A DNA stretch of 64,000 nt from Verrucomicrobiota bacterium (GCA_018240025.1 JAFEGM010000092.1:1-64000), one strand, 5' to 3'; positions 43,854 through 53,133 are shown, counted from the first letter of the stretch. Translations and numbers: made by a program. Notes: generated from the sequence alone by a model not told the origin.

Positions 43854-44441
43854 ATGGACGAATCGGATTCGAAACAGAAGGTATTCACCCCGCAGGACGT
43901 GGAGGCGCTCGGCCGTGACCCGATCAACCGAAAGATCTTCGGCGCTCTGCAGGCCGACGCCAGATTGTCTTATGCCGATCTTGGCCGGGCCGTAAATCTT
44001 TCGGCCCCGGCGGTCTTCGAACGCGTGCGGCGGCTGGAGCGGGCCGGACTGCTGCGGTACTCGATCGAAATCGACGCCGAGAAGGCCGGTCTGCCCTTCA
44101 CTTCGTTCATTCGCATCGCGGCCACGGGCGGTCAGCGCGACGAGATGGTGGCCGGGCTCGAACAGCTTTCGGAGGTGGAGGAATGCCACACCATCGCCGG
44201 CGAGGACTGCATTCTGGTCAAGGCCCGCACGGCCAACCCGCTGGGGCTGGATCTGCTGCTGCAGCGGATCAAGCTCATCCCCGGCGTGGCGCGCACGCTG
44301 ACCACGGCAGTGCTGCGCACGCACTTCGAGCGCGGGGTGCAGATGCGCAGTCTCGAAGCCGAGGAGGAAGCGGAGGCGGCCAGTTCGGCGGCCCGGGCGA
44401 TCCCCCACGGCGCCGGTCAGGGACGGGCGCGGCGGCGGTAG
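43854..44441 (+). CDS. Lrp/AsnC-family transcriptional regulator
   Basis: This 195-residue protein starts at the ATG 43854 (MDESDSKQKVF). The N-terminal winged-helix part is DPINRKIFGALQADARLSYA with the recognition helix LSAPAVFERVRRLERAGLLR (about 49-68). The RAM/AsnC ligand-binding domain follows (about 75-160), with VEECHTIAGEDCILVKARTA. A tail rich in Glu and Ala is an extra beyond the family length. It probably senses an amino acid and controls the divergent EamA exporter through the dyad in the shared 39-bp gap. Confidence 0.92.
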   Translation: MDESDSKQKVFTPQDVEALGRDPINRKIFGALQADARLSYADLGRAVNLSAPAVFERVRRLERAGLLRYSIEIDAEKAGLPFTSFIRIAATGGQRDEMVAGLEQLSEVEECHTIAGEDCILVKARTANPLGLDLLLQRIKLIPGVARTLTTAVLRTHFERGVQMRSLEAEEEAEAASSAARAIPHGAGQGRARRR

Positions 44442-44528
44442 TCGCGGCAGCATCGGCGGGAACAGCCGCCGGCGGGCCCTGAAAATGCTTGTGCAGCAGG
44501 AGCTTCCCTGTTGCGCTGCACGCTGGCC

Positions 44529-45317
44529 ATGTCCCACCACGCCGAACTCGAAGAAGTGCAGACCTCGCTCGACGAGTTGCACGCGCGTCTGCAGGAGGTT
44601 GTCGGCTACGGGTCGATCATCGTTGGCTGCACGCAGGAGGGTGAGATGCTGCGGGATTTCTCCGAGAGCATCGTCAAGAGCGCCGAGCAGGCCACGCTGG
44701 CCGAACTCGCCCTGCACGAGCGGGTGGCCCGGCTGCGCGAGGCGCTGAAACATCTGACCGCCGCGCCGCCGCCCGCCGCCGAGTCGGAAGGAGCGGCTGC
44801 GACCGACTGGGAGGCAGCCGAACCCGAACCCGAGCCCGAGCCCGAGCCGGCGCCGCCTCCGGGGCCCGACCTCAGCCAGCTGAACATTTCCAACGCCGAC
44901 GGTCCGAAGGAATTGCTGCTGGTCATCGATCACGACGAAAAGGCCCTCTTGCTGGCCGAGGCGCTGCTGACGGCCGATGGCTACCGCGTCATCACCGCGC
45001 AGAACGGGTTCGAGGCGCTGGACATCTACCGCTACGCGGGGTCGGTCATCGATCTGGTCATGATCGAGGTGGCCATGCCGCAGATCAGCGGCGAGGAGAT
45101 CTTCAACGAGATCCGCACCCTGCGCCCCGATGCCGCCGCGGTGGTCAGCGGCGGCTTTTCCGAGCCGGCCCGGGTCAGCGCCATGCTGATGAAGGGCCTG
45201 AACGGCTTCGTGCCCAAGCCCTACAAGCAGGATCGGCTCCTGCGCCAGCTCCACGCGGTGCTCTCGCGACGTCGGCGCACGGCCGTGCCGGCGCCCGAGA
45301 CGGAAGAATGGCGGTGA
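44529..45317 (+). CDS. Receiver-domain protein with Glu in place of the phosphoacceptor Asp
   Basis: This 262-residue protein starts at the ATG 44529 (MSHHAELEEVQTSLDEL). The N-terminal helical coiled coil (1-77) is followed by a Pro/Glu linker containing EPEPEPEPEPAPPPGP (97-113) and a receiver fold (about 127-245). The acidic pocket is IDHDEK (133-138), Lys230 occurs in VPKPYK, and Ser207 sits at the Thr/Ser position. The canonical phosphoacceptor is replaced: the stretch reads IDLVMIEVAMP with Glu180. Glu may mimic the phosphorylated state, so this may be a constitutively active or non-phosphorylated scaffold. No kinase is adjacent. Confidence 0.8.
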   Translation: MSHHAELEEVQTSLDELHARLQEVVGYGSIIVGCTQEGEMLRDFSESIVKSAEQATLAELALHERVARLREALKHLTAAPPPAAESEGAAATDWEAAEPEPEPEPEPAPPPGPDLSQLNISNADGPKELLLVIDHDEKALLLAEALLTADGYRVITAQNGFEALDIYRYAGSVIDLVMIEVAMPQISGEEIFNEIRTLRPDAAAVVSGGFSEPARVSAMLMKGLNGFVPKPYKQDRLLRQLHAVLSRRRRTAVPAPETEEWR

Positions 45318-45525
45318 AAGCTCGAAACTCGAAGCTCGAAACTCGAAGGAAGTTTGAAGTCCAAAGCTCGAAGGGGCCGAGCGCCTTCAGCTTTTGGGGT
45401 AGCGGTAGATCGCCGGATTCGATCTGAGACTCCGCTAGTTCGCGCTCTCGAGGAATGGCGAACGGGTCTCCAAGCTTGAAACTTCGGACTTCCTTCGAGT
45501 TTCGAGTTTCGAGTTTCGAACTTCC
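45318..45525. repeat. Palindrome G: about 208-bp TCGAA inverted repeat
   Basis: Left arm AGCTCGAAACTCGAAGCTCG then AAACTCGAAGGAAGTTTGAA (45319-45358) pairs with the right arm, GAAACTTCGGACTTCCTTCG then AGTTTCGAGTTTCGAGTTTC (45478-45517). The centre of about 90 nt (from GGCCGAGCGCC to AATGGCGAACGGG) differs from those of A, B and C. It fills most of the 306-bp gap before the Bat operon; the last 98 bp (45526-45623) show no gene and should hold the Bat promoter. Confidence 0.88.
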
Positions 45526-45623
45526 CCACCACCACTTCGCAACCTCCGCGGATGCGCCCCTTCCACCTTTGATTGATCATTGGCGCGGTCGGCGTTGTCG
45601 GATTTCGTTCGCCGCCCTCACCC

Positions 45624-47672
45624 ATGCTGACCGACCCCGTTCTTCCCTTGGCCGCCGCCCTGACGTTTGGCGAACCGTCCTGGTGGTGGGCGCTGCTGCT
45701 GGCTCCGGTGCTTCTCGCCCTCTATTTTCGCGCCCGGCGCTACTCGGCGGCAGCCATCGCGCAGGTGCTCTCGCCCCGGTTGCGCACGCTGCTGGCGGAG
45801 AGCATTCCCGCCACCCGCCGACACCTCCGCTTCGGGCTGCTGCTGCTGGCGTTCGTGTCTTTCGTGGCGGCGCTGGCCCGGCCGCAATACGGGTTCGACG
45901 GTCGTGAGATCAAGCGCAAGGGGCTCGATGTCATCATCGCGGTCGACACCTCCAAGAGCATGCTGGCCACGGACATCGAGCCGAACCGCCTGACCCGCGC
46001 GAAGCTCGCGGCGCAGGATCTGATGGCTCTTTGTCGGGGCGACCGCCTCGGGGTCATCGCTTTCGCCGGCCGCGCCTTCCTCATGGCGCCGCTCACCATC
46101 GACTACGGGGCGGTCATCAATGCCATCCGCGAGCTCGACACCGAGGTCATCCCGCGCGGCGGCACCAATCTCTCCGAGGCCTTGCAGCTGGCGGTCGAGG
46201 CCTTCGGCAAGGGCGAGGGCGCCGACAAGGTGCTGGTCTTCCTGACCGACGGCGAAGATCTGGAGGCCGATGCCCTGGTCCAGGCCCGCAAGGCGGCCGA
46301 TGCGGGCGTGAAGATCTACTGCGTGGGTATCGGCTCGACCGAAGGCTCCCTCATTCCGCTCCCGGGCGGGCAATTCATCCGTGACCGCGGCGGCCAGTTG
46401 GTGCGCACGCGGCTCGACGAGGGCAAGCTGCGCGAGGTGGCCCAGTCCGGCAGCGGCTACTACGTTCGGCTCGATAGTTCCACCACCGCCATGGAGACGA
46501 TGTATCGCGACCACATTTCCAAACTCCGCGCCGGCGAATCGGAGAGCAAGACGACGCAGCGGCCGATCGAGCGCTTCATCTGGCCCCTGGCCGTCGGCGT
46601 ACTGGCGCTCGTGGCGGCGCTCTTCGTGCCGCAGCGGCGCCGGGCCGCCGCTCCGGCCCCGGGCGCGCTGCGTCGGAAGGCCACGCCGGCGGTCGCGCTT
46701 CTCCTCGCGCTGCTGGTGCCGGCGAGCGAAATCCTGGCCGCGACCGGCCGGGAGGCGATGAAACAGCTGCAGCAGGGCAAATTCGCCGAGGCGGAGGAAT
46801 CCTTCAGCGCGCTGACCCGGCAGGCACCGGAATCGCCGCGCCTGCAGTACAATCTCGGCTCCGCGGCCTACCAGCGAAAGGAATACCGCCGCGCGGCCGA
46901 AGCCTTCGGACGCGCGCTGGCCGCGGCACCCGACGACGGCCTGCGCTCGCGATCGCATTACAACCTCGGGAACAGTCTCTTCCGGCAGGGCGAGACGCAG
47001 AAGGACAACAAGGCGCGCATCCGCGACTGGCAGGATGCGCTCAAGCATTACGACGCCACGCTGCACCTCGATCCGGCCAACGCCGACGCGAAGGCCAATC
47101 GCGAGTTGGTGGCGCGCCTGCTCGAGCAGGCCAAGCAGGCGCAGAAGCAGAAGGGCAAGTCCAAGGACAAGCAGAAGCAGGACCAGGGCGAGGATCAGGA
47201 GGACGGGGAAGACGGCGAGGACGGCGAACCGCAGAAGGACGGTCAGAAGCAGAAAAAGAAGAAAAAGAAGAAGGACGATCAGAAGCAGGACGGCCAGGAG
47301 CAGCAGCAGGGCGAAGACGGCGACGACGAGGACGGCGAACAGGATCGCCCGACCAACGAGCGTCAGGACGAGGAGGGCAATGCTCCCCCCGACGAGAAGG
47401 AGCGCCAGGAACGGCGCGACCGGGCCGCTCGCAATGCGCCCGAAACGGAGGATCAGTCCAAGCAGGGCGAACTCCAGGCCCGCAACGGCGGACAGAAGGA
47501 GGGGAAGGAAAATCCTCAGGTGGCCGAGGCGCGCGAGTCCGATCCGGCGCAAAAGGGCAAGCTTAGCGCCGGTCAGGCGCGGCGGCTCCTGGAGGCGCTG
47601 AAGGGCGAGGACGACCGCGTCATTCTGACCGATCGTCCACGACGCACCGAGCCCGTCTTCAAGGATTGGTGA
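45624..47672 (+). CDS. Aerotolerance-type VWA protein: BatB-BatC fusion
   Basis: This 682-residue membrane protein starts at the ATG 45624 (MLTDPVLPLAAALTFG). Two N-terminal helices (about 15-38 and 65-85) precede a von Willebrand factor A domain (about 95-300) with an intact MIDAS (DTSKS, then a Thr, then LTDGED), as in BatA/BatB. A third helix (about 320-340) and another near 355-375 follow. Then comes a TPR segment (about 390-490, QYNLGSAAYQRKEYRRAAEA), i.e. BatC. A long K/Q/E/D-rich low-complexity region (about 495-640) completes it. It is the first gene of a Bat run with BatD and BatE. Bat complexes may act in envelope stress; the exact role is unproven. Confidence 0.88.
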   Translation: MLTDPVLPLAAALTFGEPSWWWALLLAPVLLALYFRARRYSAAAIAQVLSPRLRTLLAESIPATRRHLRFGLLLLAFVSFVAALARPQYGFDGREIKRKGLDVIIAVDTSKSMLATDIEPNRLTRAKLAAQDLMALCRGDRLGVIAFAGRAFLMAPLTIDYGAVINAIRELDTEVIPRGGTNLSEALQLAVEAFGKGEGADKVLVFLTDGEDLEADALVQARKAADAGVKIYCVGIGSTEGSLIPLPGGQFIRDRGGQLVRTRLDEGKLREVAQSGSGYYVRLDSSTTAMETMYRDHISKLRAGESESKTTQRPIERFIWPLAVGVLALVAALFVPQRRRAAAPAPGALRRKATPAVALLLALLVPASEILAATGREAMKQLQQGKFAEAEESFSALTRQAPESPRLQYNLGSAAYQRKEYRRAAEAFGRALAAAPDDGLRSRSHYNLGNSLFRQGETQKDNKARIRDWQDALKHYDATLHLDPANADAKANRELVARLLEQAKQAQKQKGKSKDKQKQDQGEDQEDGEDGEDGEPQKDGQKQKKKKKKKDDQKQDGQEQQQGEDGDDEDGEQDRPTNERQDEEGNAPPDEKERQERRDRAARNAPETEDQSKQGELQARNGGQKEGKENPQVAEARESDPAQKGKLSAGQARRLLEALKGEDDRVILTDRPRRTEPVFKDW

Positions 47673-47729
47673 GGCCGGGAACGGCGCGGCAGCATTTCAG
47701 ATCGAAGCATGCATGACGGAGGTGGCACG

Positions 47730-49559
47730 ATGACGAGACCCGGATTTCCCGCGAGTGGGCGACGACTGCTCTGGCTGGCTGCGTTGGCCGGCCTTTTCTT
47801 CCTGCCGGTCGAGTGCGTCTGGGCGCAGGCCCGCGCGCTGGCCACGCTTTCGGAATCGCGCGTGCCGCTGGGCGAGTCGGTGGAATACCGCATCGAAGTC
47901 TCCGGCGCCCGTTCGGCCTCGCGCCCGGCGCAGATCACGGCGGAAGGGTTGAATATCACGCCGATGGGCAGCTCGCAGCAGTTCACCTACCAGTCGGGCG
48001 TCGGCTTGGTCGGCACTGTCACCTACACCTATCTGGTCGAGACCACCCGCCCGGGCACCTTCGTCATTCCCGAGCAGCAATTCGCCGCCGGCAGCGAGAT
48101 GGTGCGGACCAATCCGGTCACGCTGACCGTGGTGGCCAGCGGGGGCGGCGCCGGCGGCACCGCCACCAAGCAGGCCGATTACTTCGCGCGGCTGGTCATT
48201 CCGAAGACGACCGCCTATGCCGGCGAGGCGGTGCCGGCGGAAGTGCGCATCTATCTCGATCCGCGCATTCGCATCCAGTTCGACCAGACGCTGCAGCTGA
48301 AGGGCGAGGGCTTCACGGCCCAGAAGTTCACCGACATCTCGGAGGAGCAGGCCACTGTCGACGGCAAGGTGTACCGCGTTTTCCTGCTGAAGACCTCGTT
48401 CGTCCCGCTGAAACCCGGCCCGCTGGATGTGGGGCCGTTCGAGACGACCTGCGCGGCCACTCTGCCGCGGCCGCGGCCGCGCGGGTTCGGGAACGACCCG
48501 TTTTCCGATCCGTTCTTCAACGATCCGTTCGGCGGCTTCGGCATCCAGAAGCGCATCGAGCTGAAGACCGACACGGCCAAGATGGAAATCAAGCCTCTGC
48601 CGCCGGGTGCGCCAGCCAGCTTCGGCGGGGCCATCGGGCAGTTCACGTTCGATGCGGCCGCCGATCCGAAGAAGCTGGGCGTGGGCGATCCGCTGACCAT
48701 GCGCCTGAGTGTGGGCGGGAAGGGGAATTTCGACCGCTTCGACGCGCCCGCGCCGCTCGATGACAAAGGCTGGAAGACCTATCCGGCGACCGGGAAGTAC
48801 CGGCCCGAGGACGAGGTCCGGACCCGCGGCGTGAAGGTATTCGAGCAGGTGCTGGCTCCGACCGAGGTGAAGACGGCCACCCCCGCCTACGAGTTCAGCT
48901 ATTTCGATCCGGCGGCCGAGCAGTACAAGACCCTCCGGGCCGCGCCCATCCCCATCACCGTCGCCGGCGGCGTGCCTCCGCCCACGCCGACGCCCGCCAC
49001 CGCCTCCCCGGCGGCCACGCCGGCTCCGACGGCGGCACCGAGCCCGACCGCCGTGCCCACGCCGGCGCCGGTGGCCGACATTCTCCACATCCGCACCGAT
49101 CACCCCGGCGGCGGCAGCTTCGTGCCGCTGGCGCAGCAGCGCTGGTTCTGGCTGGCGCAGGGCGTGCCCTTCCTGCTGCTGGCCGGCGGGCTCGGCTGGC
49201 TGGGCTGGCAGCGTCGTCCCGCGGCCCGCGCCGCCCGCCTGGCCCTGGAGCAAAGCGCGCTGCTGGCGGAGCTCGACCGGCTCGTGCGCGACCCGGGCTC
49301 GGAGGGCAAGGAGTTCCTCGAGGCGGCCATCGCGCTCGCCCAGCGTCGGTCCGGCGCCGGCCCCAACGCCAGTGCATTGGAGGTTTGCGCCCGCGCCCGA
49401 CTGGACGGCGAGGATGCCGCGCTGTTGCAGCGCTTGTTCGAGCAGCGCGATGCGCTGGTCTTCAGCGGCGGCATCGCCACCGATCTGACCACGGAAGATC
49501 GGCGCGCCTTCCGCGCCCTGCTCGATCGCCTGGGCCGCCCCGCCCTGCAGCCCGTCTGA
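47730..49559 (+). CDS. BatD-family protein
   Basis: This 609-residue protein starts at the ATG 47730 (MTRPGFPASGRRLLWLAALA) with a signal peptide. A large beta-rich periplasmic region follows, with several immunoglobulin-like units (EYRIEVSGARSASRPAQITA, YTYLVETTRPGTFVIPEQQF). A Pro/Thr/Ala linker (about 420-455) leads to a single membrane helix near 485-505 (FWLAQGVPFLLLAGGLGWLG) and a short cytoplasmic helical domain. This is the BatD/BatA-associated layout. The gene lies 57 bp after the BatB-C fusion and 12 bp before BatE. Confidence 0.87.
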   Translation: MTRPGFPASGRRLLWLAALAGLFFLPVECVWAQARALATLSESRVPLGESVEYRIEVSGARSASRPAQITAEGLNITPMGSSQQFTYQSGVGLVGTVTYTYLVETTRPGTFVIPEQQFAAGSEMVRTNPVTLTVVASGGGAGGTATKQADYFARLVIPKTTAYAGEAVPAEVRIYLDPRIRIQFDQTLQLKGEGFTAQKFTDISEEQATVDGKVYRVFLLKTSFVPLKPGPLDVGPFETTCAATLPRPRPRGFGNDPFSDPFFNDPFGGFGIQKRIELKTDTAKMEIKPLPPGAPASFGGAIGQFTFDAAADPKKLGVGDPLTMRLSVGGKGNFDRFDAPAPLDDKGWKTYPATGKYRPEDEVRTRGVKVFEQVLAPTEVKTATPAYEFSYFDPAAEQYKTLRAAPIPITVAGGVPPPTPTPATASPAATPAPTAAPSPTAVPTPAPVADILHIRTDHPGGGSFVPLAQQRWFWLAQGVPFLLLAGGLGWLGWQRRPAARAARLALEQSALLAELDRLVRDPGSEGKEFLEAAIALAQRRSGAGPNASALEVCARARLDGEDAALLQRLFEQRDALVFSGGIATDLTTEDRRAFRALLDRLGRPALQPV

Positions 49560-49571
49560 TTTCCGAGAGCC

Positions 49572-50309
49572 ATGCGCCGATCTCTGCTTTGTCTGTTCCT
49601 CCTCGTCGTCGGGGCCGCCGGTTCGCTGCGGGCGGACGATTTCACCGCCGGCAATGCCGCCTTCGAAAAGGGCGATTTCCCAGCGGCGGTGAAGGCCTAC
49701 GAAAAGGCCGCCGCCAAGGCCGACGCCGGGGCCAACGTGTACTTCAATCTCGGCAACGCCTACTACCGCTCGGGCCAGCCCGGCAAAGCGGCCGTCAATT
49801 ACGAACGCGCGCTCATCCTGGCGCCGCGGCATCCGGAGGCGAAAGCCAACCTCGCCTTTCTGCGGCGGCAGCTGAATGCGCTCACGCCCGAGCCGTCCGC
49901 TCTGCTCGCGCCGGCTGCCGCGCTGGGATCCGATGCCACCCTGATCGCGCTCTGCCTCGGGGCCTGGCTGCTGCTCGGCGCTGCCGCGCTCGGGCTCTTC
50001 ACCCGCGCTCGCCGGGCGGCCTGGGCCGTCGCGGGCTTCGGTCTCTTGCTGGCCGTCTGGGCCGGGCTCTCGCTGCAGGCGCTCGGGGCCGGACGGCGCG
50101 CGCTCGATCGCCTCATCGTCATCGCGCCGAAAGGTGCCCGCGCCACCTATGCCCCGGCAGAGAATGCCCGCACGGCGCTGAACCTGAGTCCCGGCGCCGA
50201 GGTGCGCCTGCTCCAGGTCCGAGCGGTCTGGAGCTACGTCAGCCTGCCAGACGGCGCCCGTGCCTGGGTGCCGAGCGAAGCGCTGGAGCGGGTCATGCCG
50301 GAGCTGTGA
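49572..50309 (+). CDS. BatE-like TPR protein with SH3-type C-terminus
   Basis: This is a 245-residue protein. Signal peptide LLCLFLLVVGAAGSLRADD is followed by two or three TPRs (about 22-105; VYFNLGNAYYRSGQPGKAAV). A pair of membrane helices (about 128-145, IALCLGAWLLLGAAAL, and about 155-172) precedes a bacterial SH3-like domain (about 180-240; NLSPGAEVRLLQVRAVWSYV). This TPR-TM-TM-SH3 order is that of BatE. It is 12 bp after BatD, so certainly the same transcript. The missing BatA, MoxR and DUF58 genes are not upstream in this window. Confidence 0.85.
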   Translation: MRRSLLCLFLLVVGAAGSLRADDFTAGNAAFEKGDFPAAVKAYEKAAAKADAGANVYFNLGNAYYRSGQPGKAAVNYERALILAPRHPEAKANLAFLRRQLNALTPEPSALLAPAAALGSDATLIALCLGAWLLLGAAALGLFTRARRAAWAVAGFGLLLAVWAGLSLQALGAGRRALDRLIVIAPKGARATYAPAENARTALNLSPGAEVRLLQVRAVWSYVSLPDGARAWVPSEALERVMPEL

Positions 50310-50376
50310 GTCGGGCGGCGGGAATGAACGTGTCGCCGGCCTTGCGCGCGGCGGCCAACGGGGACGAAGGTCGGCC

Positions 50377-50850
50377 ATGTCCACCCGCCGCCTGGAGCTG
50401 CAGCTGACCGCCCTGGTCGTCGGCGTTTTCCTGCTCGGCATGGTGAGCGCCCTGCGCGGCCGGGAGATCTTCCCCTTCGCTTCCTGGTTCCTGTTCTCCC
50501 GCGTCCCGCAGACGGTCACCAGCTACGAACTCCGACTGGCGGAGCTCAACGGCGAGAAGTTCGAACCGGCGCGACCGCTGACCAAGGTGCCGCTGTTCCT
50601 GCGCAGTCCGCAGTCGTCCACGGTGCGTGATCTCGTGCAGCGTCTCGGGCGCTGCGTGGAGGCCGGGCAGGCGGAGGAGGTGGCTGACGTCCTCCGCATC
50701 TTCCGCGCGCATTTTCACCAGCAGGGCGGCACCGGCAGCCTCGTCCTGGTGCGCCTCCGCTATGACCCGCTGCGTCGCTGGCGGATCGGTGAGGCCCAGG
50801 AAACCGAATTGTGGCGCCTGCCTTGGCCGCTGCCGGAACGCCGCTCATGA
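50377..50850 (+). CDS. Membrane-anchored hypothetical protein coupled to the HTTM-like gene
   Basis: This 157-residue protein starts at the ATG 50377 (MSTRRLELQLTALVVGVFLL). One N-terminal helix (LTALVVGVFLLGMVSA, about 10-25) is followed by a periplasmic alpha/beta part (REIFPFASWFLFSRVPQTVT, YELRLAELNGEKFEPARPLT). Its stop overlaps the ATG of the next gene (ATGA 50847-50850). Such small proteins accompany HTTM/gamma-carboxylase-like membrane proteins; I infer a joint role but know no function. It starts 68 bp after BatE, so it may be transcribed with the Bat genes. Confidence 0.7.
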   Translation: MSTRRLELQLTALVVGVFLLGMVSALRGREIFPFASWFLFSRVPQTVTSYELRLAELNGEKFEPARPLTKVPLFLRSPQSSTVRDLVQRLGRCVEAGQAEEVADVLRIFRAHFHQQGGTGSLVLVRLRYDPLRRWRIGEAQETELWRLPWPLPERRS

Positions 50851-51830
50851 GCTTCCTGCCGTGGCATCGGGACCTGGAGCGTTGCTCGCTGCCGCGGGCC
50901 CAGATGCTCGTCCGGGCCTTCTACGCCATGCTCGTGTACATGGTGGCGCAGGCCGTGCCCGATTTCGCCGGCCTGACCCGCGAGCGCGACCTGCTCGAAC
51001 TCTGGCCCGTGGCCTGGCTGGAATGGCTGCCGCCGGGCCGGGGTGCGGCCATCGTTTGCCTCGCCTTTTTTGCCAGCGCGCTCCTGGCGGCGGTCTCCCC
51101 CGGCCCCCGCTGGATCCGTGTCCTGCTGTTCGTCACCCTGCTCCAGTACGTGGCCCTGCGGAATTCCGAGGGTCGCGTTTCGCACAGCCTGCACCTCCCG
51201 TTGCTGACCGCGCTGGTCTTCGTCGCGCTGCCCCGGCGCTGGCTGAGCGCCGAGGAATCCGACCTGGAGACCGCCCGCCGGACGGCGTTGATCCTGCGGG
51301 CTGCCCAGGTGATCCTCCTGCTGACCTACACGATGTCCGGCCTCGGCAAGGTGGGCGCGAGCGTTTACGAATTGGTGAGCGGGCAGATCAGTTCCTTCCA
51401 TCCGACGGGTCTGCAACGGATCGTGGCCGCGCGCTTGCTGGAGACCGGGTCAAGCAGTTCGGCTGCCGACTGGCTGTTGGCGCAGCCTCCCTGGCTCGTC
51501 TGGCCGCTTCTGCCCGGGGTCATCTACGCCCAGGTGTTTGCCGTAGTGGCCGCCTTCCGGCCCTCCCTGCATCGACTCTGGGGTGTCATCCTGATCTTGT
51601 TTCATCTGGGCAATGCCTTCATCCTGACCATCCATTTTCCTTACAGCATTTTCATGTTGGCTCTGCTCCTGCTGGCCTCGCCCTTTGCGCCGCAGCGCTT
51701 TGACGTTCGGCAGGTTTTGACCGATTTACCGCTCCTTTCCGCGATTCAGCGGGTTGCTTCTCGACGCATGACCTCGCCCACCGCGCCTGTCACCACCGCC
51801 CAGACTGGCCCGGAATCCGCTCTCCGTTGA
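50847..51830 (+). CDS. HTTM-like polytopic membrane protein
   Basis: This 327-residue protein starts at the ATG 50847 (MSFLPWHRDLERCSLPRAQM). Six or seven hydrophobic segments include AAIVCLAFFASALLAAV, IRVLLFVTLLQYVAL, LILRAAQVILLLTYTMSGLG, VWPLLPGVIYAQVFAVVAAF and SIFMLALLLLASPF. Between them lies SGLGKVGASVYELVSGQISS and LVSGQISSFHP. The pattern resembles HTTM (vitamin K-dependent gamma-carboxylase-related) proteins that lack the catalytic part. Substrate and reaction are unknown. It is tied by overlap to its upstream partner and by a TGATG overlap to the glycosyltransferase downstream (51828-51832). Confidence 0.75.
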   Translation: MSFLPWHRDLERCSLPRAQMLVRAFYAMLVYMVAQAVPDFAGLTRERDLLELWPVAWLEWLPPGRGAAIVCLAFFASALLAAVSPGPRWIRVLLFVTLLQYVALRNSEGRVSHSLHLPLLTALVFVALPRRWLSAEESDLETARRTALILRAAQVILLLTYTMSGLGKVGASVYELVSGQISSFHPTGLQRIVAARLLETGSSSSAADWLLAQPPWLVWPLLPGVIYAQVFAVVAAFRPSLHRLWGVILILFHLGNAFILTIHFPYSIFMLALLLLASPFAPQRFDVRQVLTDLPLLSAIQRVASRRMTSPTAPVTTAQTGPESALR

Positions 51831-53113
51831 TGCCTGCTTCCTCCGCTCCTCGCCCTCGCATGCGCGTCCTCATCTTGTCCTCTAGTACCGGCGGCGGCCA
51901 CAACATGCGTGGCCGCTCGTTCATCGAATGGTCGCAGCTGGAGCGTCCGCGGCGGTTCGACGTGCGGCTGCACAAGGCGCTCGAAAACACGAACGAATTC
52001 CTGGCCTTCGGCGTGCGGGCGTACAACTGGATCCAGCGCACCTACCCGGCTCTGCACAACGTCTACTTCAGCCTCCTGGAAGTGGCCGCGCCGTGCAATC
52101 ACCCGGCCAAGATCTTCGGCAAGGACCGCTTCCGTGCGGTCCTCGACGAGCATCCGCCGGACCTGATCCTCTCCGTCCACGGGTTCACCAATCACGCCTT
52201 CTTCGACATCGCCCGCGAGCACCTCGGCGCGGCCAACGTCCGCTGCGCCACCTACTGCGGCGAGCTCTTCGGCCGCTTCGGCTTCAGCCGGCACTGGGTC
52301 AATCCGGAGGCCGATCTCTTCATCGGCGCGGTCGACGAAACGCGCGACCGGGCCCTCGAACTGGGCATGCCGCACGATCGCGCGGTCGTGGGCGGCTTCC
52401 TGCTGCACCCGGCCTTCTACGCCACGCCCCTGACTCCGGCGCAGCGGGAGCATTTCCTGGAATCGAACCTCCGACTCGACCCGGCCAAGTTCACGCTCCT
52501 GCTCTCCACGGGCGAGCACGGGGCCAACAACCATCTCGCCTACCTCGGCGCCCTGCAGTCGGGTCTGCCGGTTGAGGCGCGCCGGCGCCTCCAGGTGCTC
52601 GCGCTCTGCGGCCGCAAGCCCGAGACCTTCGATGCGGTCCGGCGGTGGGCCGAGCAGCAGGCCGATTTCACCGTCCGGCCTCTGCCCTTCGCGGACAGCT
52701 TCCACATGTCGCGGCTGCTGCAGTGTTCGGATGCCATCGTCGTCCGCCCCGGCACCGGCAGCACCAGCGAGGCGATCCAGACGGGCTGCCCGATCATCTT
52801 CAACGGGGTGGGCGGCTTCATGCCGCAGGAGAAGATCACCCTGCGCTTCGCCGCCCGCCGCGGGTTTTCGCGCAAGGCCCAGTCGCCGACCGACCTGCCG
52901 GCCATCATCCGCGACTGGGTGATCGATCCGGATCATCCTGTCTATGCCGGCCTGCGCCGGAGCATGGCCGCCGCCCGCCCGACCCAGCATCCGATCGACA
53001 TCCTCGATCACGTCGCCGCCGCCCCGGCGCACGCCGCCGGCCGACCTGCGCCGTCGCCCAAGCCCGTGCTGCCGGCCCTGGCCAGCAGCGACACGGAGGC
53101 GGCGCTGGGCTGA
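51830..53113 (+). CDS. MGDG-synthase/MurG-like glycosyltransferase
   Basis: This is a 427-residue GT28-type enzyme. The N-terminal acceptor-side motif MRVLILSSSTGGGHN (about 11-25) matches MGDG synthases and UgtP-type diacylglycerol glucosyltransferases. The donor half has LLLSTGEHGANNH and the conserved end SDAIVVRPGTGSTSEAIQTG (about 302-321) with the Gly-Thr-Gly-Ser motif. The C-terminal tail is Pro/Ala-rich. It probably glycosylates a membrane lipid such as diacylglycerol, but the acceptor is not certain. Start ATG 51830 overlaps the stop of the HTTM-like gene by one base (TGATG). Confidence 0.85.
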   Translation: MPASSAPRPRMRVLILSSSTGGGHNMRGRSFIEWSQLERPRRFDVRLHKALENTNEFLAFGVRAYNWIQRTYPALHNVYFSLLEVAAPCNHPAKIFGKDRFRAVLDEHPPDLILSVHGFTNHAFFDIAREHLGAANVRCATYCGELFGRFGFSRHWVNPEADLFIGAVDETRDRALELGMPHDRAVVGGFLLHPAFYATPLTPAQREHFLESNLRLDPAKFTLLLSTGEHGANNHLAYLGALQSGLPVEARRRLQVLALCGRKPETFDAVRRWAEQQADFTVRPLPFADSFHMSRLLQCSDAIVVRPGTGSTSEAIQTGCPIIFNGVGGFMPQEKITLRFAARRGFSRKAQSPTDLPAIIRDWVIDPDHPVYAGLRRSMAAARPTQHPIDILDHVAAAPAHAAGRPAPSPKPVLPALASSDTEAALG

Positions 53114-53133
53114 CCCGCCCGCGCGGCGTTCGC

